A stretch of 64,000 nucleotides of DNA from Rallus limicola (Eukaryota; Chordata; Aves; Gruiformes; Rallidae), in assembly GCA_022605955.1 (NCBI GenBank), contig JAKCOZ010000015.1:12219287-12283286 (forward strand), read 5' to 3'. The first letter of the stretch is position 1, and the number at the start of each line of letters is the position of its first letter. Positions 44,834-56,949 of the stretch are shown piece by piece. The notes beneath the pieces were generated by a model. It ran no database searches. It worked only from the letters and a program-made list of their open reading frames with translations, and had not been told where the DNA came from. Made by a program: the position numbers and the translations under genes.

Positions 44834-47800
44834 CTAGAAACGGATCCAGTACATGGCACTGCGGATACGGTTGTAATCCAAGAGCTGTTCAATGGGACCT
44901 GTGTGAACAGAACAAGAGTCAATCACTAGAGGCAGTTAAAATCCTTGAGCAGCTTCCCACAGTCTTAAAGCAGATGGTGGCAGACTGTGCTCACAATCCA
45001 GAGCGGCTGCACACAAAACCAGGTGATTACAGCTCAAACCTGCATCAGGAAAACCAGCAGGTAAAATCTCCTCAAGAAGGAACCACTGCTTGTTTCCTCA
45101 GAATAAGCTGTTTGCTCAAGCTGCCCCCCAACGCTGGGTACAGATTCACATACAGGTATGAAATACAGAGAGTCACCAAATCACAGAGACTTTGGCTCAT
45201 TCATTTCAACTTCCTGTTGGAAACCTCTCCGTTTTCCAAGCTGCTCCACTTTGAAGGGCAGAGGAAACAGCTGCAAGGAGGGGAATCCACAGCATACAGG
45301 AAGCAGGCAGCAGAGCGGAGCTGAGCTGCTTGGGCAGGTTTTCTGAGAGGAATCTGTCTTTGGCCAGACAGACATGCCAGAGCAGCACAGGAGAATCAGG
45401 GCCCTTCACTTCCCTTATGTAAACCGCCATGACCCCAGTGTAAGGACACCTGGCAGACACCGCTGTGCCCACACCCAGCTATGGGACTCCCAGCCTTAGT
45501 CACAGCTCCACAGCAAGTAGAGAGGTGAGAAGACATACAGCAGCATGCTGCCACTGCATCTCCCTCACCCACAGGTTTGATGTCCTGGCAAACATGCCTT
45601 GACACATCCCATGTGCAGAGGTAGGAGGATAAGAGAAGAACCAGGGCAGTGAGGAGGCCAGCACAGAGAGAGAAGTGCCTGCAGCTCACTTTTACTCAGC
45701 ACTAGACCCCTTCCTGTTTTTTTGAGCTACCACATACCTATTGCCACGTAGTACTTACCAACTGCTGCAATTGCTGGGCATTTGTCATAGATGTATTTAC
45801 TGCAGACCTCTCTCACCATTCGGGCATCAACAGCCTGAGAAGCATCAAACAAACAATTAATGGCCCCTCCAGCAGACCTGCATTCCCCAAAGTTGGAGGT
45901 CACTCTTGCCATTACGTATCAAGATCATTACAGAGACAGTGTCAGAGCCCCAGGGACCACCTGCACAACTCCTGCCTGCAATGACCGATGTTCTACACAG
46001 CACATTCCTCTGAGGGTACAGAGGTCACGGCACTCCAAAATCTGAAGCCTTTCAAGGGATACAGTTGCCACAGAAGTATACAAACAAGATGTTGGCCACC
46101 TCTAGGGCAACTCCCAAAAGAAGTTGTGCTGCTAGCACAGGCATACACTCTCTTTCCAGGATAGCCTGAACCCAGCCATGGGGACACAGGACACACTGAG
46201 CCTACACCAGATTCTGATGTTTCCATCAGTAGCAGCGAGCCAACTGCCTGTGCTGCAGGTACCTTAGGCTAAGTAATAAATAAACCCCATGTTACTGCAG
46301 CAAACTAAGGCCAGAAGATGCTGACACCAACTAAGCTCAGATACCCCAACCAAAACAGATACCTACAGCAATCCTGGCATCCCATTCCTCCAGAGGGATA
46401 CGGCGACCGTAGTTTAGGAGATGGCTTCCAATATTCTCACACACTGGGGTAGTACCTAGATGTTGAAGATATCACAGGGTCAGCACAGCAGAAAACCTTC
46501 CATAATTGCACAGCCTGGTCATCAGCCAAAGCAGACAGCAGCAACTCTAACGGTTCAACAGCTTCCAATGAAGTACCAGCCAGACTTACCACTCTGAACA
46601 GTGCTGGCAGGAGTGCAGCAAAACTAAAGTTGCTTCGCTCATCTCCAGTGTTACAGCCAATACAGACCAGTTTGAGGGTCTCAATCCTAACCTCACACAT
46701 GTTACTTGCTCTCAGCAACAGAACAACCAGAAGTTTATAAAATCAGAGCTAGCCTGAAGCACAGCAGGCAGGAGGGCAGGAAGAACCCAGAGCAGGGAAG
46801 AGTAAGCTTTGCCCACTGCCCACCAGCAGCACTGAGGTGGCTAGCAGTGCTCCTGCTCCCAGGAGACATGTAATTGGTAACCCTCTGAAAGCCACACCAT
46901 GGTCAATCCATCCACCAGAACATACCATCCAGTTGAGCCACCATGGCATTTCGGAGATAGTTCTTGGCTCTCTTCACCTCTGACTCTGTGGTACTAGTGC
47001 ACAGGCGCATCCTGGAGAGGAGATGGAAAGACCACTAAAGTTCTTAAAGGCATTTGTCTGCTCAGACATAAAGTCTCTCTCTTTCCCAAGCCTCAGCAGA
47101 AAGAAGCCATTATCAGCATTACTTGTCTTGCAGGCTTGAGATTCTCAATCGCTGCAGAGCAGCTAAGAACTGGGGAGCGCTGAACAACAGGAGGCAACAG
47201 AAAAAGCTCAAGCTCACAGGCAGGGGATATCAGTCTGCAGGTTACACACTGAGTTCCACTCACAAAGGTCTAAGTAGCCTCCATGTCAGCTCCTGCTTGC
47301 CCACCAGGCACAGCAGCAAGCTGTCTGCGTACATTGTCACAAGAGAAGGAAGGCGTGTCAGCTATTCCCATGCATGGCAAGCTGCTATGGAAACTGATGC
47401 TGAAAGAACAAGACAGCTCTACAGAGTCTGTTTGGACTCCAGCTGCGAAATCCCTCTCTCCCCTGCCAACTGCAACATCTCTGGGACAAGGGCTGGCTCC
47501 ATCTGCTCCATACACAGCATGGCTCGGCCCAGAGTCTCACACAGAGCCTTGAACCATTAACAGGACACACATGTACAATAAGACAGACAGACAGCCCCCA
47601 AACAATGGCCTGACTCCAGCTGCAGCATATTTATCAGTCACAGCACAACTGCCTGAAAGGCAGGAATTCTGCCCACTTTGCTCCAGCTTAACAAGACACT
47701 GGAGATACATCTTGTGGCCACCTGGGAAAGCCTTGTCTACAGAATGATCTCAGGTGTATAAAAAGCCAAAGCCTCAGTGCTAACATTTGGAAGCACAAAA

Positions 47801-50800
47801 GACCTGAAGAGCCCTAAGGGCTTCAAACAACTCCTCAAAAGCCACATAAGACATTTACAGAAGCCACTTATAGGATCACTTAACCAGAATGTGAGTTACC
47901 AAGAAGTTCACAAAGAGACAGAGCCCTCTGAAGATCTAACATGCTCCCCAGTCTTCTACAGATAGGTCTGGTCTTAGATGGCAACTTTTGCCAAACTTTT
48001 GTATACTTACCACTCCCCCTGAGCACAGTACAGCATATCATCTATGGACAGAGGATCAGAAACGAAATGAAAACCAAAGAGGCCAGTATCAGAGTAAGAG
48101 GTGTTGAACGTCTGGAAACTGTGGCAGAGATTATGCTCCACGGCAAGCGCAGCGAGTCTGCTGGACTGATTCTGTAAACAAGGAGATACCATCAGCCATT
48201 TCAGCCTTACAGCTGCCTCACAGCTTAAATTCTTTCCAACTTAGCTGATTTCACAAAGACCACAGGCAAGACAGAGCGGAACCCTTTGTTGAAGGGGAGC
48301 TTAACTTAGACCCTTCATGTGGTCAACAGATGAGATTCACTGGTGGAAAAGCCACAGACAATTGCCTAAGAGTCCATCTAGCAAAGCCATTTCCTTTCCC
48401 AGCCACAGAAGAGGGGCTGGTATGCATACCACCGTAGGAGTGGGAGAAAATGGGAAGTGCAAGGTCTCCTAGTAGCACAGTTATGCAGGCCAGATAGATT
48501 CCAGATGAGAATGGATGTAATACCAGGGTTTGTAACAAGTTCCATTTGCTTTGCAGTTGTAAGGCAAGCTTGCATGATGAGACTACAGACTACTCTGCCC
48601 TGCTTCCATCACTGTCCTCACCAAGTGGTTAGTCTGTGAGGGAAGCAATAAGCTGCTGAGAATTCATGACCAAAACCTTTTCCAAACTTCACAGAGAAGA
48701 GCCAGTGTATCTCCCAGCATCACCTCTCAAGAGTGATGGATTAGCCTCGCTACACTTCTATTGTACTTCCTAGACTCCAACCACTTCACAGTTGGAAACT
48801 AACCACAAACAGCCACCCATAAAGCACACTCGGCCAGGAGCTCCACAGTCTTTCACAGTGAAAGGCTCCAGGCTCTCCCTATCACAAGCCTCTTACCTTA
48901 CCACCTCCAAACGTGCGGTCGTAGCGCCCGAAGATAGCATTAGCCACATTGAGGACAACGTTGTCTGGGTCAGCCCATCCCGGCCCCTCCACGGCGAGGG
49001 CAACATGGGCAACGGGCAGAGCATCATCTCTGGCACGGATCTAGGAAATCATCAAGGAGCAGGGGAGAAACAGTCTCAGGCACTATTGAGCACAAACCAG
49101 CTGCTCCAATGTGAGTCTTCTAGCAGATGAGGTAAGCAACAGCCTCGCATCCCTAGTGGATTTGCATCCTATCTAAAACCCAACACGTGGCCCCAAGAAC
49201 AGAATGTGAGGGCACTACCAAGACACTGCTTCATCAGCTTGTCTGAGATACAGAAACAGGCAGAAGCAGATAGAATTGGTTTCACATCCATTCAACAGTT
49301 GGGCAACAGCTGCTTGTTTTGTTTGGGACCAGAACAACTTTACCTCACTCCCCGTGAAGCGACACCGTGGGAGGATAGGCACTGCATCCTCCTTGTATGT
49401 AAAAGGCACTCCACTGAAGTGCTGCTTCGCTACATCCACCAGCTCTTTGTGGGAAATACCTGGCAATGGGAAAGAGAGACATTTGCAGTCTTCAACAGCT
49501 TAATTTAACAAAGTCATCTGATTTTACCCATCTGATGTGTGACAGGGGTTTGATCACCAGCTTGAAAATACACAGGCTTCCCAGAATCACAAAGATCAGA
49601 TCTTACCTCCAGCAGCAGCCAGGACCATACGAGGTGCCTTGAAGTGATTATCAACATATGAAGCTAGATCTGCACGAGTCAGGTGTCTAGGAAGAAGAAA
49701 CACAGACCCAGTATATCAGCATTTCTGAGCTGGAGAGATGAGAGGCTCAGGAGGAGCAAGTTCACAGCGCAGACAGCAGTGATACTGTTGATCCTCTCAG
49801 TTGCAGGGTAACAATACTTTTTGGAAGCAGGACTGCACTACGTGAACTTTCTCTGTTCTTTAATTCCAAAACACAGAAAATGGAAACCAGTGACCAAGGC
49901 AGAAGAGAGTTATGGACAGACTTCAACAAAGACCAGAACACACTCTCCCTGCCCACTGAGCTACCAGTACTATAACAGGTGGGTACATTCAAGGCCACTG
50001 CTTAATGACCCCCCCGCTCTTAATTTCTCCAGTGGTGTCAAACTGACAAGTACAAGAGAAGGTTCAACCCAGCCCTCCCAACCTCACATCTTCTAGAGAA
50101 GAATGTGTGTTGTGTTACACCTTCTCCAGCACCAAACAGAGTAAAGACACAAGGAGACACCCGCAGGCACAGATCACCCCTGTGTACAGACCGGTTTCCT
50201 TGTGCGGCCACCGCTACTGAGAAGCGGCAGCCACGCACCCCAAGGCCCGGACCCAGGGGCTGTGTACCACATCCAGCCCGCTGCTCACTTGATGTTTGCC
50301 GTGGTCCCCTCAACAGTGTGGGCCAGCGCGGTACCCTGGAAAGCGGTGGCATGAAGGTAATCGAAGGTGACATTGGTCAGGTTGTTGTCCATTTCTTTCA
50401 GCTCCTGAAGGATGACACCACGCTCCTTCTCGATCTGGGACTCCTCCAGCGCGCAGTTCTGCACGATGTCAGCCAGGAGTTCTACAACTGCAACACAGTG
50501 CCCCTGTTAGCACTCCCCCTGCCTGACTGCTACCCAGCGCTGCACGCAGGCAGCGGGGGCACTGCCAGAGGAGTGAGCAATGAACCAGGCTGGGAAGGAG
50601 ATGCAATGGAACAGAGATGAGTACTACCCATTCCCACAGCACCAGAGGGACACAAAACAGTTTTAGCATGAAGCACAGCCCACCATCTACGGCACTGCCC
50701 TGACTCAAATCATCGCCTTCGAACAGACCCGACCCAAAGAGAAGTCTGCACAGGGCAGTACAGAGCAGGCCTGCAAGAGCTACACTGAGCTGCCACTGAG

Positions 50801-53800
50801 CTCAGCTTCTCAGCACCATAAAATAACCACAGACCACTGAACTCCCCCCTCTCCCTCCTGGCAATACGGTGCAGTCTAACACAACAAGAGCTCTGCAAAA
50901 CTGGTTTTAGGAACACGTGAACTTGCAGCCTTGAAGCACCATGTCATGGCAGTGCTCTCTTCAACTACCAGCTAGAATCTCCAATTATTTACTACCAGCT
51001 AGAATCTCCAATTATTTACTGCTCAGCCACTTCATCCCCTGGTCTGTTGGTAGGAAGGATGTGCTGTTGAAACACACAAGCACACGTGCTTGCTTCATCC
51101 TTAACCTCCAAATCAGACTCTGCCCACTGGCCATCCTACCTTTGGGCATGTCCTTGGACAAGGCTTTTATGTAATAGGCAGTCTGCTCACGCGAGGTGTA
51201 CGCGTTCAGGTGAGCGCCCATACTTTCCACCTCCTTCTCAAAGGCAGCACCAGGACGCTTCTTTGTTCCCTAAAAGGAAACAAACACAATTATGAAATGA
51301 AGAGATTTTCCTCTCAGGCAGAATGAAAACAAGGAAGAGAATAATAAAACCCTAAACTGATAAAACCTGTCACATGATTCATATAAGCCCAGAAAGCAAA
51401 AGATTGAAAACGTGGCTTGTTTGCTCTAGGTAAAGGATGACTGAAATGTATTTTTGAAGACCAGTAAAAACCCAGTGGGGAAGGAGAAAATCTACTTGAA
51501 GAGACAACACTGGCTGAACATTGCATCAGTGGAATCAAACCAAAAATAAGCAGGTTTGTAGCTATCCAAGCAGCAATACTCAGGAACAGCCAGAATAGGA
51601 TCAGGAACCTACTTGTAATACAGAGGTCAGCTCTTAAGGACAAGCCAAAGGCTGTGTACCTATGATGGCACAGGCTGGACTTGAGTCAACAAGTCCCATG
51701 CTTAGATGCCTTCTGCCCTAGGGCAGCTCAGCAGACATGTTGTTAGAGAAGTAAGAGCTGTAGCCTCTAGGTTTTGCTGTTCCACTAAGAAAACCAAAGC
51801 AAAATAAATGGCTACAGGAAATGCTGTTTTGAGGTCTGCATGCCAACCTGAAGAAGAGTGCTTCATAATAGTCCTACACATGCACTGCACTGCCAGGGAT
51901 TGGAACCACAGCCTCACTTGTTACAACTTTCTTCCTCTAAGAGAAGACATACCAACTGCCTAGTAAGCCTCGCTTTAACTCACACACACTTGCAAGCTGC
52001 CACATATTCAAACAAAGAGCACCATACAGGCTAGGCACCTTTGCATGTTTATTTATATACTGTGTGCAAAGCCTCTGGGACTCAGGTGACCTGATTTAGG
52101 ATCTCTCCTAACAGCTACAGACTCTGAAGCAAGAGCACAATATGTAAGCGAGGACTTGGAACAATCCTGTGCCAGACCCTGCACACCTTCTTACCTTAAA
52201 GGCCAGATGCTCCAGGAAGTAACCAGCCCCGTTGTTCTTCTCATTTTCGTGGCGGCTCCCCACCCCGATCCACACGCCCACCTAACAGCAAAGCATCAGG
52301 TATAAGAGAAGGAAAAAACCCAGCAGGCTCAAGCCACATGCTGCAGATATAAAACCAGGAACAAGGAGTTTGCTCCACAGATGTTTGCGCTGGTAGCACC
52401 AAAATACAAACAAGCACCAGCAACTGATTCCCATACACATTCTGGCTCTTCATCTAGCAGCTTCACAAAGGCCTTTGCTATTTCTCACCAGAAATATAAC
52501 TACTACAGGTCACTTAGTGCTTACACAAAATCTGTATGGCTGATAAAACTCACAGAGCATGAAAGCTTTACTACAGACTTACACAAAGCCTGGCTATGCC
52601 TTCTACTGCTACATTAATTCCACCAATTAACAGAGAGAACTGGAAGGGTCTCTGTCAAAAACTTCAGCTCAAATAGGTGTCTGTCATTGCTGAATGACCA
52701 GTTACAGACTAGGCAAGACTGTCTCCAGGAAGCCCTTAACCTATCTTAACCTTACCGTACATGTTGGCTGGTTGGATTCCTCTGAAGCTACACGCAAACC
52801 ATTCTCCAGAGTGGTGACCTGGGTCTCAGGGATATTTTGGAGTGTCTGGGCATAGGTGGCAGCACCTCGGTTCCTTGTCAAAGTCAATAAAGTTGCCTAA
52901 AAGACAAACAGACAGGCCAAAAGCTACCATCACTTGGGCCAGAGGAATCTCAGACATACATACAGACTGGAAGAAGAGTTCCTTGAGAGTAGCCCTGCTG
53001 AGAAGGACCCGGGTGTCATGGTGGATGAGAAACTTAAGATGAACCAGCAGTGCGCCTTTACAGCTTGGAAGTCCAATGGTATCCTGGGCTCCAACAGGAG
53101 AGGGGTGGCCAGCACAGACAGGGAAGCGATTGACCCTCTACTCTGCCCCCGTGAGGCCCCAGCTGGAGTCCTGTGTCCAGAGCTGGGGCCCCAATACAAG
53201 AAAGATGCAGAACTGTTCCAGAGAGTTCAGAAGAGGCCACAAAGATGATCAGAGGGCTGGAGCACTTCCCCTATTAGGAGAGGCTGAGGGAGCTGGGCTT
53301 GTTTAGCCTAGAGAAGAGAAGGCAGCAGGAAGACCTCATTGCAGCCTTCCAGTACCTGAAGGGAGCTTATAAACAGGACAGGAATCAACTCTTTAATAGG
53401 GCAGACAATGGCAGGACAAGGGGGAATGGATCAAAGCTAAAGGAGGGAAGGTTTAGATTACATATTAGGGGAAGGTCATTACAAAGAAAGTGGTGAGGGC
53501 TGGAACAGGCTCCCTACAGAGGTGGTGGATGCCCCATCCCTGGCCAGGTTGGATGGGGCCCTGGGCAACCCTGTGTAGATCCAGGCTTGGAGGTTGGTGT
53601 CCCTGCCTGTGGCAGGGGGTTGGAGCTCTGTGACCCTTGGGCTGCCAACCCAGCCCATTCTCTGATCACCAGTAGCCAGTGTCCCTGTCCCATCCCCCCA
53701 CCCGACAGGCCTCCCGGCAGATTGCCGGGCTCACAGCAGACAGGCTCCTTCGGGTTTATACCAGGGAGCTTCCGCCGCACAGCCTTACCCACCCGCTCGC

Positions 53801-54226
53801 ATTTAAGCGCCCCTTAACCTGCGGGCTGAAAACACTCCGCAGCGCCAGAGGCTTCAAGCAGGCCGCACGCCCCGGGGGAGAGTCCGGCGAACCGGCCAGA
53901 ACCCGGAACCGAGCGGAGATGGGGAACTGACAGCGGCCCCACGGCAAGCCCCGCAAGGGCTGGAGGTCGCCGCCGCCCCGTTCCGGAGGCAGAGGCTTAC
54001 CGCCGCTGCCTGCCCCGCGCCGCGTCCCTGTGACCTTCCCGGCAGCCGGACGGGCTGAGCCCGGGGCCTCACCGCAGCGTCGGGCTCCCGCTCCCCTCGC
54101 CGGGCTCCCCGCGGCCCACCCGCAGCTGCCCCACCGCCAGCTACGGTGACTCACAGATGAGCGGGGGCCCCGCAGCAGCGCCCGCCCGGCCGCACACCCC
54201 ACCCGGCACACAGAGGAAGCCGCCAT
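44834..54226 (-). CDS. UQCRC1: Cytochrome b-c1 complex subunit 1, mitochondrial (core protein 1)
   Basis: Core-1 is a matrix-side subunit of respiratory complex III and descends from the beta subunit of mitochondrial processing peptidase. Thirteen exons, descending: 54155-54226, 52756-52896, 52195-52281, 51140-51269, 50289-50487, 49607-49686, 49344-49459, 48897-49040, 48011-48171, 46926-47011, 46367-46455, 45759-45834, 44834-44898. Splicing gives 481 residues (human 480) with every phase consistent. Exon 1 encodes an Arg/Ala-rich presequence ([20 protein letters not shown]). The peptidase zinc motif HxxEH is YFLEH at residues 92-96, so the catalytic His is lost, as in other vertebrate core-1 proteins. 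The C-terminus [13 protein letters not shown] is close to human. I see no truncation. A CR1 fragment occupies part of intron 1. Confidence 0.98.
50964..51017. repeat. Tandem duplication of a 27-bp unit in UQCRC1 intron 4
   Basis: ACTACCAGCTAGAATCTCCA plus seven more bases at 50964-50990 is repeated exactly at 50991-51017. It is intronic and not near a splice site. Confidence 0.9.
52925..53645 (+). mobile_element. CR1-type LINE, truncated 3' portion, in UQCRC1 intron 1
   Basis: The plus strand, antisense to UQCRC1, carries the decayed end of a CR1 reverse-transcriptase frame. Recognisable pieces are [20 protein letters not shown], then [41 protein letters not shown] and [17 protein letters not shown], spread over different frames with stops between. 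It continues into the usual CR1 3' stretch (GGTTGGATGGGGCCCTGGGC, then a GGCAGGGGGTTGGA segment) and lacks the terminal short repeats. It is truncated at both ends and immobile. CR1 is the dominant LINE of birds and supports the host assignment. Boundaries are approximate. Confidence 0.9.
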
Positions 54227-54350
54227 GTTGTCCCCACCGCCGCCGACCGACCGGGCCGCAAGGCGCCTGCGCGAGAAGGAGGCTGGGAAGGGGCTTATGA
54301 GCGCAATGAGCATGTGCATAAGGGCAGCGCGACGCATGCGCAAGTGGGTG
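54227..54350 (-). promoter_or_regulatory. UQCRC1: UQCRC1 promoter with NRF-1-like sites
   Basis: Directly upstream of the UQCRC1 ATG the minus strand holds TGCGCATGCG at 54333-54342 and CGCGCAGGCGC at about 54263-54273. Both match the NRF-1 consensus YGCGCAYGCGCR closely (one mismatch each by eye). NRF-1 drives many nuclear genes for respiratory subunits, so this fits the gene. No TATA box is visible, and the region lies in a CpG island that extends to about 55.3 kb. Confidence 0.65.
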
Positions 54351-54399
54351 TGGGAGTGCAGTGGTGCCCCCTGGTGGTGCCGGGGTACGGCGGGGGTTG

Positions 54400-54565
54400 C
54401 CGGTGCAGCGGGTCCGGGTCCGATGTGGGGCCACCCGGGGCTGGGGCTGGGGCTGGGGCTGGGTCCGGGTCCGATGTGGGGCCACCCGGGGCTGGGGCTG
54501 ATGTGGGGCCACCCGGGGCTGGGTCCGGGTCTGGGTCCGATGTGGGGCCACCAGGGGCTGGGGCC
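54400..54565. repeat. G-rich minisatellite upstream of UQCRC1
   Basis: A CCGATGTGGGGCCACC core followed by GGGGCTGG recurs about four times, with GGGGCT runs and GGTCCGGGTCC between copies. The array lies between the UQCRC1 promoter and the SLC26A6 poly(A) signal. The plus strand has many closely spaced G-runs and could form G-quadruplexes. Confidence 0.85.
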
Positions 54566-54735
54566 ACCCGCGGGTTGGGCGGCTGCGCCAGGACCACTCC
54601 GTGCCCCGCATCCCGGGGGCCGGTAGCGGGTCGGTGCAGGGGAAGCGGCGGAAAAGGACCGGAGGAAGGGCTGTGTCGGGTCGGACCGTGCCCGCCAGCG
54701 CCAGGAGCAGCCGGGTGGGTCCGCCTGAGGTCGCT

Positions 54736-54741
54736 TTTATT
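54736..54741 (-). terminator. SLC26A6: SLC26A6 poly(A) signal AATAAA
   Basis: Minus-strand AATAAAAG lies about 270 nt past the SLC26A6 stop. Cleavage is expected near 54715, about 490 bp before the UQCRC1 ATG, so the genes are closely spaced head to tail. Confidence 0.85.
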
Positions 54742-55013
54742 GAGTGACGCGCGGGAAGACGAAGCCCGGGAGGCGCGACACGGCTGTATCCGCGATGCCG
54801 CCCGGCACCGGGGGGGAAGCCCCCTCCGCCGCCGCCCCCCGAGCCGTGGCCCGGCGCTGAGCGGGGCTCCCGGAGAGCGCCTCGGCGCCGCGTCCCGGTG
54901 TCGGAGCGGGCGCTGGGCCCCACTGGCAGCGGCTCCCGGCGTACGAGGCTTCGTGGGGCGGCACAGCCCCCCTCAGCGTGCCTGGCGCCTCGGGGAGACG
55001 CTGTCCTGCGGGG

Positions 55014-56949
55014 CTACATCCTGGTGCTGCGGACCGCCTGAGGGGACGGGCGGGGAGGGCTTGGCACGGCGGCCCCTCCTCCGTCGCTGACCGAAGCCCG
55101 TCGCGACTCCCCGCCGGCGTGGAGCACGGCGTCGTGCACCGAGGGGAAGAAGCAGTGCTTGGTGATGGTGGGGCTGAAGAAGTCGCTCCGCTCCAGCTGG
55201 GAGAGGACGGGAACTGTGCGGAGAGAGAAGCGGCCGAAGCCGCGGTGTCTGATGGAGCCCGGCAGTGCTGTGCCCCGAGTGCTGCGGCGGGACACGGCGC
55301 CGAGCCCCAGCGGTCCAGTTGCCTCGCCGGGGGCTGCTGGGCTCGGGCTGGGGCTGTGGGGCAGGCCACGGCACCTCTGCCCTAGGGAAACACAAGGGAT
55401 GGGGACACGGAGGAGGGCAGAGGAGCCCCAGGCCTGGGGCTAAATCCTGGAGGGCTGGGCAAGCCAAGATGGGGCTGATGGTTCTCCAGAACCTCCTCAC
55501 CTGGGCAGCCAGCAATGAAGACGTCCACTTCTATCTCATGGAAATCCCTGAAGATCTGCAAATGTCAGAAAACAGGCTGTGCCCGGGAGAAGGGATGGGT
55601 GGCAGCCTTTGAGGCACCCTGCAGGGCCCTGGTTGCCCCCAGTGAGGCTGCTGGCCCGCCTGCTCCCCTGGCCACATACGTTCTTCAGGATCTTGATGGA
55701 AACAGTGTCCATGAAGCTGACAGAGCTGAAGTCCAAGATGATGGCATGGAAGTTAGGCTGGGGCAGCCCCAGGGTGCGCAGTGTGGGCTTGGGGGGTGTG
55801 CTGTTCTCTTCACTCAGCTCAATCACCGAGACACCTGGTCCATTCATCCCATTCTCTGTGTCCTGGGGGAGGGAAGGAGACCCGGCCTCGCTGCACAGGG
55901 GCTGGCAGCACCCGCTGGCCCCACTGCGTACCTCCCCTGAGGCCAGGCTTGTTCTGCCCTGTAGCGCAGTGGGGCCTGGCCAGGCTCCTTGGCTGCATTT
56001 GGGCAGTGGCTGGCCCCGGGGAGTAGGCACCTCACTTGCACTCTCACCCACTTTCGGGCCATTTCCGGATGCATCAAGACCCACCCCTGTCCCCAGTCAC
56101 CCTCTCTGGAGCTGGGCTAACTGGCACGAGGTCAGCCTTTGCTCTCACTCTTAATTCTGATTAACTCACCAAATGACTAATGACTCACCGGCTCCACCAC
56201 CTAATCATTAACGACCTGGCTTTGCCTGCTGACCTTGGGTGTGATGCTATGGGCCAGCTCTGTCCCAGTTTCCTTCTCTCACCCCGTGGCCCCAGACTGG
56301 ACTGGAGCCCCACAGGCCACCGAGCCCAGTACATGCATGGGCAGGTTTGCCAGGCAGGGAGATGGTGCATGGTGGCACTGGAGGGGTCCCCTGCAGCAGG
56401 GAAGCACCTTTTTCCTCTTTGCCTTCTCCTTCTCTGCTTTCTTCTGCTGTTTCTTCAGCTTCTTGAGGGCCTTCTTCTTCTTTTCGACCAGGCGGTCAAC
56501 ATTGATGCCACTCTGCAAAACAGTGCAGCTCTGTGTCCCCCGGGGCTCCACTGCTGGCAAGGGACAGACATGGGGAGCAGTCGGGGGTTGGTGGCTCTCC
56601 TACCTTCTTCTTCAGGGCATCAGCATACAGCTCCACGTTGGCGAAATAGAGAGTGGAAGAGGAGCGGAAGATCTTCACACCAGGGACCTCCTGTGCCTGG
56701 GAGCAGACCGGAAGGGTGCTACCTCAGGGATGGAGCCACTGGTCCTCTTCCCTCCCTCCCCTCAAATGCCTTCCATTCCTTCCCCCAGAGAACAGCCCCT
56801 GGGGGTGCTTCAAGTGGCCCCCAACCCAATCCCCCACCCCAGTCCCCCACCATTGCAGGTGGCTCCTTGGTACTGTTACCATTTGGTATTCAGCCACATC
56901 CCTGTAGACATCAGTGTCGGAGATGCGTCCCAGGATGGAATAGTGAGGG
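55014..56949 (-). other. SLC26A6: SLC26A6 STAS domain exons
   Basis: The last six exons encode the cytoplasmic STAS domain. It starts [18 protein letters not shown] and includes [17 protein letters not shown]. Exon 56408-56512 is an insert with about half its residues Lys ([20 protein letters not shown]), expected to be helical and strongly basic; mammalian SLC26A6 has a similar basic stretch here. Exon 55680-55862 carries [20 protein letters not shown], the strand-loop that in STAS/SpoIIAA proteins binds nucleotide. The final exon has [20 protein letters not shown], then SVHDAV. Confidence 0.93.

Noticed and set aside
54226..54736. TMEM89 between UQCRC1 and SLC26A6
   Set aside because: The interval is only about 0.5 kb of promoter and minisatellite, and no frame resembles a membrane protein.
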